Origin: Candidatus Kryptoniota bacterium
GTDB lineage: Bacteria > Bacteroidota > Ignavibacteria > Kryptoniales > JAKASW01
DNA length: 42,297 nucleotides
Assembly (NCBI GenBank): GCA_024641705.1
Contig: JAHECO010000032.1
Span: forward strand, 1 to 42,297
Direction: 5' to 3'
Part shown: positions 8,127 to 16,376 of the stretch, piece after piece
Numbering within the stretch: position 1 is the first letter of the stretch
How the letters are laid out: every line of letters starts with the position of its first letter
The notes under the pieces: generated by a model
The model's input: only the letters and a program-made list of their open reading frames with translations
What the model was told of the DNA's origin: nothing
Databases searched by the model: none
Translations under genes and position numbers: made by a program

Positions 8127-9320
8127 CTATTTAGTTGTCACTTTCGAGTGTTCCTGAACAATCTCACCCAGATTTGCCACAAAAGCATCCACGTGCTCCT
8201 CTTCGATGATCAGCGGCGGAAGGAGCCTGATGACATTGCCGTTCGTGCAGTTGGCGAGGACTCCTCTGGCAAGGAGCTCGTTCACGATTTCGGCGCACTC
8301 GGTCTTACACTCGATTCCGACCATCAAGCCGAGCCCGCGCACTTCGGATATGAAGTCCGGGAACCGGGCCGCCAGCTCCACGAGCTTCTGCTTCAGATAA
8401 CCTCCGACCTTCGCCACATGGAATTCGATTTTTCTTTCAGAGAGTTCCTTCAGGGTGGCAAGTCCCGCTGCGCATGCGACGGGATTTCCGCCGAACGTGG
8501 TGCCGTGCCCGCCGTAGCCGAGGACATCCTGCAGCTGCTCGTCGACAAGCACACCACCCAGGGGCAGTCCCCCGCCGAGCGGTTTCGCCATGGTCACCAG
8601 ATCCGGATGAACTCCGTAATGCTCGAAAGAGAAGACCTTACCGCTCCGGTAGATCCCTCCCTGGATTTCGTCGGCGACGACAAGGAAACCGTGTTTCCGT
8701 TTCAGCATGAAAAGCTCATCCGCAAAATCATCGGAGATTACGTTGACCCCGCCCTCTCCCTGTATGAATTCCACGAATACTGCCGCGGTCGCGCCGCCAA
8801 CCTTGGCCTGAAGATCACGCACGTCGTTGAACGCGATATGATCCACATCGGGAAGAAACGGCTCAAATCCATGCCTGTATTTCGGGCGATCGGTGAGAGA
8901 AAGGGCGCCCATGGTCCTCCCGTGAAACGAATTGCTGAGGGCCAGGAGTCCGGTCTTGTTCCGGCTGCTTCCCCACTTTCTCGAAATCTTGATAGCTGCC
9001 TCGACTGCTTCCGTCCCTGAATTCGTCAGGAAAACTTTAGGGTAACCTGAGATTCTGCAAATCGTTTCGGCAAGCTCGATCTGGACATCCATATAGAAGA
9101 GGTTCGAGACGTGCATGTACCGTTCGAGTTGGGTGCCGATGGCGGCCTTGACGCGCGGATTATTGTAGCCGAGTGCATTTACGGCAATCCCGCCGAAGAA
9201 GTCGAGGTACTTCTTTCCGTCTTTTCCGTAAATGTACACGCCGTCGGCGCGGTCGATCTCAATCGGGAGTCGCTTGTACGTGTGGAGGATGTAATGGTTC
9301 TCTTTGTCTATCGTGTCCAT
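8127..9320 (-). CDS. Class III PLP aminotransferase (acetylornithine-type)
   Basis: 397 residues, typical for ArgD-like aminotransferases (400 or so). PLP contacts are visible: NSGTEAVEAAI near 100-110, ADEIQ with D217, the Schiff-base lysine K246 in TMAKPLGGG, and TTFGGNP. Members transfer the distal amino group of N-acetylornithine, succinyl-diaminopimelate, ornithine or GABA to 2-oxoglutarate. No other arg or lys genes lie nearby, so the substrate is open. It is 10 bp downstream of the acyl-CoA ligase and 11 bp upstream of the barrel gene, within the long minus-strand run. ATG at 9320 has only a weak ribosome site. Confidence 0.85.
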   Translation of the reverse strand: MDTIDKENHYILHTYKRLPIEIDRADGVYIYGKDGKKYLDFFGGIAVNALGYNNPRVKAAIGTQLERYMHVSNLFYMDVQIELAETICRISGYPKVFLTNSGTEAVEAAIKISRKWGSSRNKTGLLALSNSFHGRTMGALSLTDRPKYRHGFEPFLPDVDHIAFNDVRDLQAKVGGATAAVFVEFIQGEGGVNVISDDFADELFMLKRKHGFLVVADEIQGGIYRSGKVFSFEHYGVHPDLVTMAKPLGGGLPLGGVLVDEQLQDVLGYGGHGTTFGGNPVACAAGLATLKELSERKIEFHVAKVGGYLKQKLVELAARFPDFISEVRGLGLMVGIECKTECAEIVNELLARGVLANCTNGNVIRLLPPLIIEEEHVDAFVANLGEIVQEHSKVTTK

Positions 9321-9330
9321 TTGGCTTTCG

Positions 9331-11139
9331 TTATTTGTACATCGATTCTATAAGATCGGCGTATTTGTGCTCGACCACTTTCCGTTTCACTTTAAGGGTG
9401 GGCGTCAGATCGCCATCCTCTATGGTGAAGGGAGCGGCAAGCAGTTTGAACCGCCTTACCTGCTCGTACTTCGCGAGATCCTTCTGCAGATCGTTTATAT
9501 CTTTTCTTATGGCATCTTCCATTTTCTCGTTAGAAAGAAGTCCCTCCTTCTTCCCGTATTGGAGGTGGTGTTCTTTTGCGTATGTCTCAAGGTTTCCGAA
9601 ATCCGGTACGATAAGTGCGCTGTTGTATCTCCGCTTGTCTCCGATAAGGACGATCTGGTCGATGAACTTGCTCTGCAGAAGGAGATTTTCTATCGGCTGC
9701 GGCGCGATGTTCTTCCCGCCGGAGTTGACGAACAGATGCTTCTTACGGTCGGTTATCACGATAAATCCGTCCGTGTCGAAATGTCCTATATCCCCCGTGT
9801 GCAGCCAGCCATCCCGGTCGATCGATTCGGTTGTGGCCTCTTTGTTTTTGTAATACCCGACCATGACGTGCGGCCCGCGCGTGAGTATCTCTCCATCCTC
9901 GGCGATCTTCACCTGAACGTTTCTCAGAGGCTTTCCGACGCTCCCGAATTTATAGTCATCCATCCTGTTCGCGGAAATGACGGGAGACGACTCGGTCATG
10001 CCGTAACCTTCGATGATCAGTATTCCAACCGACTCAAAAAACTCCCCAAGTTCTCTTGAGAGGGCCGCTCCACCGCTCACGAAGAACTTGATTCTGCCTC
10101 CCGTACGTTCCTTAAGCTTCGAGAGGACGAGCCTGTCTGCCAGCGCGTACTGGGAGCGGAGAACCGGGCTGACGACGCCCCTCTTTCTGGCGTTAACGTA
10201 CTTTCTTCCCACACCGAGTGCCCAATAAAAAATCCGCTTTTTGGCGGCCGAACCTGCCTCGACGTTCTTGATGATGAGCGCATGTATCCGCTCGAAAAGC
10301 CTCGGAACCGTCGTCACGATCGTCGGCCTCACTTCCATGAGATTCTGAGCGACGGTCTCGATGCTTTCGGCGTATGAGACCGAGGCTCCTGTCGAGAGAG
10401 CGGTGTAATACCCGGCCATTCGTTCAAAACTGTGAGAGATCGGCAGAAACGAAAGGAGTGAATCCTCATCGGTGATCGGTATTTGATCGAGGGCCCCCTT
10501 TATGTTGGCGACAAAGTTGCCGTGGGTCAGTATTACCCCTTTCGGCTCACCTGTCGTGCCGCTCGTGTAGATTATCGTGGCTATATCGCCGGGCTTTGCC
10601 TGGGCCATCCATTTGGCAAAATGGGCGACGTTTTTTTCCTGCGGCTTCCTTCCCTTTTCGTAGATCTCGGCGAAGTCGAGAACGGTCTTGTCCTTCGTGT
10701 CCTCCTTTGGATTCATGATGATCACGTGGCGCAGCTTCTTCACGTTCGCCCTGATCCGGAGGATCTTGTTCAGCTGGAAAGTATTCGAGACCACGACCAC
10801 AGACACGTCGCCGTTGACAAGTATGTATTCGACTTGTTTGGCAGTGAGGGTCGGAAATATCGGGACATCGATTAGTCCGAGCGCCAGGCAGGCCAGGTCG
10901 GATATCGGCCATTCTGGTCTGTTCTCCGAAAGGATCGCGACTTTATCGCCGCGTTTCAGGCCGAGGGCGTTGAGCCCGTAGGCGAACAATTCAACCTTGT
11001 GATAAAACTCGTCGTAGGTGATTCCAACATACCTGCCTTCGAGCTTATAGCGATAGACGTACCTCCCGCTTCCTTCGTATTTCTTTGAAAGCCGGCTGGA
11101 CATCTCTGTCAGGGTATTGAATTCTACTGCCGCACCCAT
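9331..11139 (-). CDS. Long-chain acyl-CoA synthetase (AMP-forming)
   Basis: 602 residues, the size of bacterial FAA1/COG1022-type ligases. It activates fatty acids to acyl-CoA through an acyl-adenylate. Motifs are YTSGTTGEPKG at 191-201 (AMP loop), GYGMTESSP (A5), HTGDIG (A7) and TDRKKH (A8 hinge). The protein is cytosolic or membrane-associated, with no signal peptide. GGGAGG three bases before the ATG supports the start. It is the first gene of the tight minus-strand run that continues to 1050; its promoter should lie in the gap upstream. Confidence 0.92.
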   Translation of the reverse strand: MGAAVEFNTLTEMSSRLSKKYEGSGRYVYRYKLEGRYVGITYDEFYHKVELFAYGLNALGLKRGDKVAILSENRPEWPISDLACLALGLIDVPIFPTLTAKQVEYILVNGDVSVVVVSNTFQLNKILRIRANVKKLRHVIIMNPKEDTKDKTVLDFAEIYEKGRKPQEKNVAHFAKWMAQAKPGDIATIIYTSGTTGEPKGVILTHGNFVANIKGALDQIPITDEDSLLSFLPISHSFERMAGYYTALSTGASVSYAESIETVAQNLMEVRPTIVTTVPRLFERIHALIIKNVEAGSAAKKRIFYWALGVGRKYVNARKRGVVSPVLRSQYALADRLVLSKLKERTGGRIKFFVSGGAALSRELGEFFESVGILIIEGYGMTESSPVISANRMDDYKFGSVGKPLRNVQVKIAEDGEILTRGPHVMVGYYKNKEATTESIDRDGWLHTGDIGHFDTDGFIVITDRKKHLFVNSGGKNIAPQPIENLLLQSKFIDQIVLIGDKRRYNSALIVPDFGNLETYAKEHHLQYGKKEGLLSNEKMEDAIRKDINDLQKDLAKYEQVRRFKLLAAPFTIEDGDLTPTLKVKRKVVEHKYADLIESMYK

Positions 11140-11487
11140 CGAGCCTCCCGATACCTCGTTGTTGTAATTTCAAACAGCGCCTGTACTATGACAACCTCCA
11201 CATCTGTTGAGTCCTGAGCCGGACTCTTATTCGTATCTGCGGATTTGATATCGGTGCGTTCCTATCATTCACTCAGTCGCCGCCTTAACAGTGAAAAATA
11301 GCTCATAAGTAGGCTGATTACCAAATGTAAATTCAGGCGTGCTGCAATTATGCCTGAAACCGGCCTGCTGAGGGGGAGCGTCTACAAAATTATGGTTCGG
11401 AAACGGCCGTATTTGCACGGTGATGGAGAAGGCACTTGAGGCGCCTTCCCCCGTCTCCGATGCAAGAACGGCCGAACAGACCTCAGG
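11140..11487. other. Intergenic gap (348 bp), no gene seen
   Basis: It lies between the start of the acyl-CoA ligase gene and the end of the small membrane protein gene, both minus strand. No credible coding sequence was seen. It should hold the ligase promoter, for which I could not choose a convincing site, and it holds the large hairpin at 11404-11474. Confidence 0.6.
11404..11474 (-). terminator. Large imperfect hairpin, possible terminator
   Basis: The outer arms CGGCCGTATTTGCA and TGCAAGAACGGCCG pair at 12 of 14 positions. The inner arms (GGAGAAGGC against GCCTTCCCCC) continue the stem with a one-base offset, giving about 71 nt in all. It begins 14 nt after the stop codon of the small membrane protein, where an end-of-operon structure is expected. 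There is only a short T run after the stem on the minus strand, so it is not a canonical Rho-independent terminator. Confidence 0.5.
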
Positions 11488-11715
11488 TTATTTCTTCGCC
11501 TTTCTTCCCCGATATGCACTGAGCAGGAAAGCGGATGAAAGGACAATCATAAGGACACCCCAGATAGCGTTTACATCAAGATGGGCCGACTTGTCATAAA
11601 TGTCTGAGGGACCGAAAATCCCGTAAACCAGGAGAAGAAGTCCGTAGAATCCCAGCAAGCTTCCGAGCGGAATCTTGAGATCGAAGAAGTGCCGTCGTGG
11701 TTCTGTATTTCCCAT
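11488..11715 (-). CDS. Small two-helix membrane protein next to a sodium symporter
   Basis: 75 residues with two hydrophobic helices (about 16-34 and 49-67) and a basic C-terminus (RGRKAKK), so both ends probably face the cytoplasm. Function unknown. It follows the sodium:solute symporter by 19 bp. Similar short proteins beside SSS transporters are known, which suggests an accessory or stabilising subunit; that is an inference from position. A hairpin follows its stop codon. Confidence 0.65.
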   Translation of the reverse strand: MGNTEPRRHFFDLKIPLGSLLGFYGLLLLVYGIFGPSDIYDKSAHLDVNAIWGVLMIVLSSAFLLSAYRGRKAKK

Positions 11716-11734
11716 TTTAACTCCAATACCTTTC

Positions 11735-13360
11735 TTACCAGAAGATTATGTTTAGAACGACCATGACAACGAGCGACAGAACTCCCCAAAATGCGGGCTT
11801 GCGGAAGAGACTATCGCCCGAGTGAGCCTTCGGAGTGAGTCCGTAGACGAGTCCGACAAGCTCGCTCTCTTCCTTCCTTTTCGTGAAGAGGCTTATGATA
11901 ATGGTGAACACAAAGTCGGCGCACCATGCCCACCATGCCTGGTAGAAATTAGCGGCCATCTCGCTCGGGTAGTGGATGAAGTGCATCTGATACATAAGAT
12001 AGTGAAACGCCGCAGTCGATATACCGATAAGCAGTCCCCAGAAGCCGCCCCACGGGGTCGTTTTTTTCCAGAACATTCCCAGAAGGAACGTGGCGAACAA
12101 GGGCGCGTTGAAAAATGTGAATATCAGCTGCATGTAGTCCATAAGATTCGGGAACGACTGCACTATGTACGCGGTGCCTATGCTGAATATGACACCGAAT
12201 ACGGTCGCGTACTTTCCCATCTTCAGGTAGTGCCCGTCGGGCATATTCTTCTTTATATAACTGCCGTAAATATCGTATGTCCAGACCGTATTGAATGCCG
12301 TCACATTCCCTGCCATGCCGGACATGAAGCTCGCAAGGAGTCCTGTGATTGCGAGACCGAGTATACCGTTCGGCAGATAGTGCGCAAACATCAGGATCAG
12401 CGCGGAGTTGTAATCAGGGGTCGGTCCGCCGGGCACGACTTTGAACTGAGGAAGAAGAGCGACAGCCAGGAGACCGGGGATGACGACGATGATCGGCACG
12501 AGCATCTTCGGAAACGAAGCCATGAGAGGCGTCCTGCGCGCCGCGGAAAGATCTTCCGATGCCATAGCGCGCTGCACCACGAGGAAGTCTGTGGTCCAGT
12601 AGCCGAACGAGAGTACGAACCCTAGACCGAGCACCATCCCGAGCCAGTCAACTCCCATCGGGTTATCGGAGGCGGAGCCCATATGCTGCCACACGTGCAT
12701 GAACGAGGGAGGGATCCTGGACACGAGTCCTTCGAAGCCGCCGACGGCGTGCAGACCGATATAGACAACCGGGAGCAACCCGAGCCAGATGAGGAAGAAC
12801 TGTATCACCTCGTTGTAGATCGAAGAGGAGAGCCCTCCGAAGAAAACATAAATGAGAACGACCAGCGCGGAGAGGAGAATACTGGAAGTAAGCGACCAAC
12901 CCAGTGTGAGCTCGAAGAGAAGAGCCATCGCGTACATGCTTATGCCGCTCATGAGGAGGGTCATAATCGCAAATGAAACGGCGTTCAGGCCGCGTGTCGC
13001 TTCATTGTACCTGTGCTTCAGATACTCAGGGACGCTCCGGACCTTCGTGCTGTAATAGAAAGGCATCATGAAAAGGCCAAGGAAAATCATCGCAGGTATC
13101 GCGCCGATCCAGTAGAAATGGACGGTGAGAATCCCGTACTTTGCGGAATTGGCGACCATTCCGATCACTTCGAGCGCGCCCAGGTTCGCCGATAGAAATG
13201 CAAGACTCGTAATCCAACTCGGGAGCGAGCGCCCCGACAGGAAAAAGTCTTCGCTCGTTTTCATATACTTCTTCAGGGCGTATCCTACCACAATGGTAAT
13301 CAGGACGTAGGCACCAAGGATCATGTAATCTATGAAGTTCAGTGAGATTACCGGTTTCAC
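11735..13360 (-). CDS. Sodium:solute symporter (SSS family), SGLT-like
   Basis: 541 residues with about 13-14 hydrophobic segments. It imports a small solute with Na+. The N-terminus shows the family core: a first helix with GYALKKY after it, EDFFLSGRSLPSW, then a long SANLGALEVIG helix that forms part of the Na+ site. Length and the GGLSSSIYNEVIQF segment are like sugar/Na+ cotransporters, but the substrate cannot be read. The start is GTG at 13360, with an excellent GGAGGT three bases upstream. A leader of roughly 140 nt back to a possible promoter at 13504-13531 leaves room for regulation. The small downstream protein is probably its partner. Confidence 0.88.
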   Translation of the reverse strand: MKPVISLNFIDYMILGAYVLITIVVGYALKKYMKTSEDFFLSGRSLPSWITSLAFLSANLGALEVIGMVANSAKYGILTVHFYWIGAIPAMIFLGLFMMPFYYSTKVRSVPEYLKHRYNEATRGLNAVSFAIMTLLMSGISMYAMALLFELTLGWSLTSSILLSALVVLIYVFFGGLSSSIYNEVIQFFLIWLGLLPVVYIGLHAVGGFEGLVSRIPPSFMHVWQHMGSASDNPMGVDWLGMVLGLGFVLSFGYWTTDFLVVQRAMASEDLSAARRTPLMASFPKMLVPIIVVIPGLLAVALLPQFKVVPGGPTPDYNSALILMFAHYLPNGILGLAITGLLASFMSGMAGNVTAFNTVWTYDIYGSYIKKNMPDGHYLKMGKYATVFGVIFSIGTAYIVQSFPNLMDYMQLIFTFFNAPLFATFLLGMFWKKTTPWGGFWGLLIGISTAAFHYLMYQMHFIHYPSEMAANFYQAWWAWCADFVFTIIISLFTKRKEESELVGLVYGLTPKAHSGDSLFRKPAFWGVLSLVVMVVLNIIFW

Positions 13361-13503
13361 ATTACCTCCGTTGAGTTGATAGATCGGTTTGATAGAATGT
13401 TTGTCAGCCGGTCAGTTCGCGGCATCACAGCGTCCGTAAGGCTTCCTGCAATCACGATGGATCCGCTGATCCGGGGGGATGGAAATATCGCATTTCAGGT
13501 GTA

Positions 13504-13531
13504 AATATAATACCCATAAACAAAGCTTCAA
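13504..13531 (-). promoter_or_regulatory. Possible promoter of the symporter gene
   Basis: On the minus strand, TTGAAG (13526-13531), a 16-bp spacer and TATATT (13504-13509) resemble a sigma70-type promoter. The predicted start is near 13497, giving a leader of about 137 nt. The surrounding TATTATATTTAC could also serve as a Bacteroidota-type -7 element, so the exact box is uncertain. Confidence 0.35.
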
Positions 13532-13621
13532 ACGGCAGTTTTGGAAGGGTGGTGTCTCAGTTTGGATGTTGCTTGTTTTGGTCGCGTGAACGCCCCCATC
13601 AGTTCACTCTGAAATATAAAA

Positions 13622-13746
13622 TGTCATTCTGAAGGAGTCCGGCCCGTGAACCGGGACGGACGACTGAAGAATCCAGATCGACGGCATCAACCTTGTTTTC
13701 CTCAGGACTGGATTCTTCGTCCCGCTTCACGGGACTCAGAATGACA
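13622..13746. repeat. Inverted pair of GTCATTCTGA...GAAGAATCC repeat units
   Basis: The left unit runs 13622-13676 from TGTCATTCTGA to GAAGAATCCAG. The right unit, 13708-13746, is its reverse complement with the same 11-base ends and a shared CCCGTGAA-CGGGACG core. The core is itself a small palindrome. Units ending in GTCATTCTGAG and GAAGAATCC recur in intergenic DNA of many environmental genomes as non-coding MITE/REP-like elements; that identity is from memory. The pair would fold as a long hairpin. It ends about 60 bp before the lptF promoter. Confidence 0.8.
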
Positions 13747-13808
13747 AAGGGACGGTGTGATGTCAGGATTGCAGAAAAATTGGCACGCTAGTTATGGAAG
13801 CGCCCTCA

Positions 13809-13837
13809 TTGAGTCCGCCGCTACTACGTGCTATATT
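13809..13837 (+). promoter_or_regulatory. Sigma70-like promoter of lptF, predicted leaderless
   Basis: TTGAGT at 13809-13814, a 17-bp spacer and TATATT at 13832-13837. Counting six bases after the -10 box puts +1 exactly at the G of the in-frame GTG at 13844. No ribosome site precedes that GTG, consistent with a leaderless mRNA. Confidence 0.5.
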
Positions 13838-13843
13838 GACAAT

Positions 13844-15235
13844 GTGAAACTCGCGTGGTACATACTCAGGCGGCACTTCGGGCCCTTCGTATTCTCCATG
13901 ATTGTCATAACCTTCATTTTTCTCCTCCAATTCCTGATGCAGTCGATGGACCAGATCGTCGGCAAGGGACTCAGCCTGTATGTTATAGCTCAGCTGATAG
14001 TTTTCAACCTCGCCTGGATTGTCGTGCTCGCGGTGCCGATGTCGGTCCTTGTCGCGGTGTTGATGGCATTCGGAGGACTTTCGGCGAGCAATGAGGTTAC
14101 CGCCATTAAGGGATCCGGCGTGAGTCTCATCAGGATGATGCTTCCCGTTTTCGTGATCTCCGTAGGCGTGTTCTATCTCCTGTTCCTTTTCGACAACGAC
14201 GTCCTCCCCGATGCCAACCACAAGGCGAAAACCATCATGATCGACATCCGGAGAAAGAAGCCCACTTTCACTATTGAGCCGGGGCAATTTTCGCAGGAAA
14301 TCGACGGACATGCGATACTCGTCAGGAAAACGGTCCCAAACTCGACCGAGCTCTACGGCGTAACGATATTCGATTTTTCAGATCCGCAGAAATTTACGAC
14401 CATCACCGCAGAACGCGGAAAGGTCGGTTTCTCTCCGGACTTGAAGCAGATCATAATGCTGTTGTACGACGGTGAGGTGGACGAATACAACAACAGTCAG
14501 GTCGGCGTTTACCAGAGAGTGAGATTCCAGCACCAGCAGATAGTCCTGAAGGCACAGGGGTTCGCATACGAGCAGTCCTCCGAGAGCGCCTTTCAGCGCG
14601 GTGACAGGGAGCTGAGCACCGATTCTATGAGAACAATCGTGGCAGGCATGCAAAACGATGCCGACATACTCCGGGGCCAGGTGGATAACTATGTCCGGCA
14701 AAGCTTCCTCGGTCTGATGAACCCGGCCCCGAACCGCTTCGTCATATCGACACCGACCGATTCGGCCGGGATATTCGAGCTTACCGAATCCAGAATCGCT
14801 TCCGTGTCCAACATAACCCGGAGCCTCTTTTCCAGTTACGACAACACTAGGCGACAAATCTATTCCTACCGCGTCGAAATTGAAAAGAAGTACAGTATTC
14901 CCTTCGCCGCGATCGTATTCATCTTCCTTGGTGCACCACTCGGGATGATGTCTCGCCGGGGAAACTTCGGTGTTTCTGCCGGCTTAAGCTTATTATTCTT
15001 CTTAGTCTACTGGGCTTTTCTCATTGCCGGCGAGAAGCTTGCCGACAGGGAGCTCCTAAGTCCCTTTATGGCTATGTGGCTTGCCAATATCCTCCTTGGA
15101 GGATCGGGCCTGTTGCTGACGTACAAAGTATCGAAGGAAACCGTAATCATAAACTGGGAATGGTTCACTCGATTCGTTCCCAGGAGATGGATCTCCGACG
15201 AAACTCTGAATGAACTTTCCAGGCGTGAGCGTTGA
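13844..15235 (+). CDS. lptF: LptF/LptG (YjgP/YjgQ) family LPS export permease
   Basis: 463 residues from GTG 13844. It is an inner-membrane permease of the LPS transport ABC complex (LptB2FG), which pulls LPS from the inner membrane to the periplasmic bridge. Three N-terminal helices, a large periplasmic beta-rich domain (about residues 110-330) and three C-terminal helices match the family. The conserved segment KLAWYILRRHFGPF starts at codon 2, which favours this start. An upstream GTG/ATG at 13757/13760, with AAGGGA before it, would add a 28-29 residue tail that does not look like this family. The downstream paralogue overlaps by 4 nt. Which of the two is F and which is G is not settled. 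Confidence 0.88.
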   Translation: MKLAWYILRRHFGPFVFSMIVITFIFLLQFLMQSMDQIVGKGLSLYVIAQLIVFNLAWIVVLAVPMSVLVAVLMAFGGLSASNEVTAIKGSGVSLIRMMLPVFVISVGVFYLLFLFDNDVLPDANHKAKTIMIDIRRKKPTFTIEPGQFSQEIDGHAILVRKTVPNSTELYGVTIFDFSDPQKFTTITAERGKVGFSPDLKQIIMLLYDGEVDEYNNSQVGVYQRVRFQHQQIVLKAQGFAYEQSSESAFQRGDRELSTDSMRTIVAGMQNDADILRGQVDNYVRQSFLGLMNPAPNRFVISTPTDSAGIFELTESRIASVSNITRSLFSSYDNTRRQIYSYRVEIEKKYSIPFAAIVFIFLGAPLGMMSRRGNFGVSAGLSLLFFLVYWAFLIAGEKLADRELLSPFMAMWLANILLGGSGLLLTYKVSKETVIINWEWFTRFVPRRWISDETLNELSRRER

Positions 15236-16317
15236 AGAAGCTCGATCTCTACATAATCAAACAATTCGTCAGCGCCATACTCTTCGCAATGATTGCCTTC
15301 GCCGCAATCTTCGTACTCGTGGATCTGATGGAGCATCTCGACGACTTCCTTGATCATGGCGTGGGACTCATGCTCATCGCCCGGTACTACCTCGTCTTCA
15401 CACCCGAAATACTGACGCTCATAACTCCCGTGGCCGTACTGCTCGCTTGCCTCTTCACCGCGGGCAGAATGTCGAACCAGAATGAGATCATAGTAATAAA
15501 AAGCTCGGGCGTCGACATTTACCGTCTTCTTCTCCCGTTTCTCCTGGTATCCGTGGTTATATGTGCCGTCATGGTTTACTTCAATCAATGGATCGTGCCG
15601 AGGGCAAATCACGAGAAGTACAGGATAGAGAAGATATATCTTCAGCAGCACAACGAGGGCTGGTGGAAGTATAATATTTTCATGCTTGACAGCAGAAACC
15701 GTGTCGTTACGATCGGTTACTTCGACGATTACAACAACACGGCTGAGAAGGTTTCTGTCCAGGAATTCGCCGATACCAACCTCACATATCTCGCGAAGCG
15801 ATACGATGCTGCGAGCATGAAGTACGACACTGCGACGCACAACTGGGTCTTGAGCAGGGTCATCGAGCGCACATTCGAAGGACAGAAAGAGACCTTTCAG
15901 ACTTTCGCCACACTGCCTTTGAAGGAGATCTCATTCAAGCCCTCAGATCTCGAAGAGAAGGAATTGAATCCGAAAGATATGAACTTCGATCAGCTGAAAC
16001 GGTTTATCGAACTCCAGAGGAAGAGCGGGAACGACGTTTCCCGGTACGAAGTCGACTACTACTCCAAAGTGTCGTTCCCCTTTGCCGCGATAATTGTGGT
16101 CTTCTTCGGCGTACCTCTGTCGGCGAGAAAGAAACGAAGCGGACTGGCGCTGGAATTTGGGATAAGCATTCTCGTCTCATTTGTTTACCTCCTGGTAATC
16201 AAGATAAGCCAGGTGCTCGGTTACGACGGGCTCGTATCTCCTCTTCTCACGGCGTGGCTCGCTAACATCGCCTTCTTCATAGCGGGCATGTATAATACTG
16301 CAAGGGTGGCAAGGTAA
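15232..16317 (+). CDS. lptG: LptF/LptG (YjgP/YjgQ) family LPS export permease, second subunit
   Basis: 361 residues, the usual size for the LptG subunit. The protein has the same plan as its neighbour: N-terminal helices with LDLYIIKQF at the start, SNQNEIIVIKSSG on the cytoplasmic coupling side, a periplasmic jellyroll-like domain, and C-terminal helices beginning SKVSFPFAAIIVVF. The start is TTG at 15232, sharing TTGA with the lptF stop. The pair would form the two half-permeases of one transporter. The LptB ATPase is not adjacent; the ABC ATPase that follows on the opposite strand does not look like LptB. Confidence 0.9.
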   Translation: MKKLDLYIIKQFVSAILFAMIAFAAIFVLVDLMEHLDDFLDHGVGLMLIARYYLVFTPEILTLITPVAVLLACLFTAGRMSNQNEIIVIKSSGVDIYRLLLPFLLVSVVICAVMVYFNQWIVPRANHEKYRIEKIYLQQHNEGWWKYNIFMLDSRNRVVTIGYFDDYNNTAEKVSVQEFADTNLTYLAKRYDAASMKYDTATHNWVLSRVIERTFEGQKETFQTFATLPLKEISFKPSDLEEKELNPKDMNFDQLKRFIELQRKSGNDVSRYEVDYYSKVSFPFAAIIVVFFGVPLSARKKRSGLALEFGISILVSFVYLLVIKISQVLGYDGLVSPLLTAWLANIAFFIAGMYNTARVAR

Positions 16318-16376
16318 GCTGCCCTCTGACCTCCGTCCCCTCATTTTAATTTCCCCTGCCCCACATTCGTCGGATA

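Larger units (their letters stand above)
13361..13843. other. Divergent intergenic region with repeat and promoters
   Basis: It separates the minus-strand symporter from plus-strand lptF. It contains the symporter leader, including a small perfect palindrome GGATC-CGCT-GATCC at 13459-13472 that could be an operator or hairpin, a possible minus-strand promoter, the inverted GTCATTCTGA element and the lptF promoter. No coding sequence is convincing, although an in-frame extension of lptF from 13757/13760 is possible. Confidence 0.6.

Noticed and set aside
13757-13843. N-terminal extension of lptF from GTG/ATG at 13757/13760
   Set aside because: The extra residues do not resemble the LptF family, and a good promoter sits between this start and GTG 13844. 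It is kept as an alternative, not as the call.
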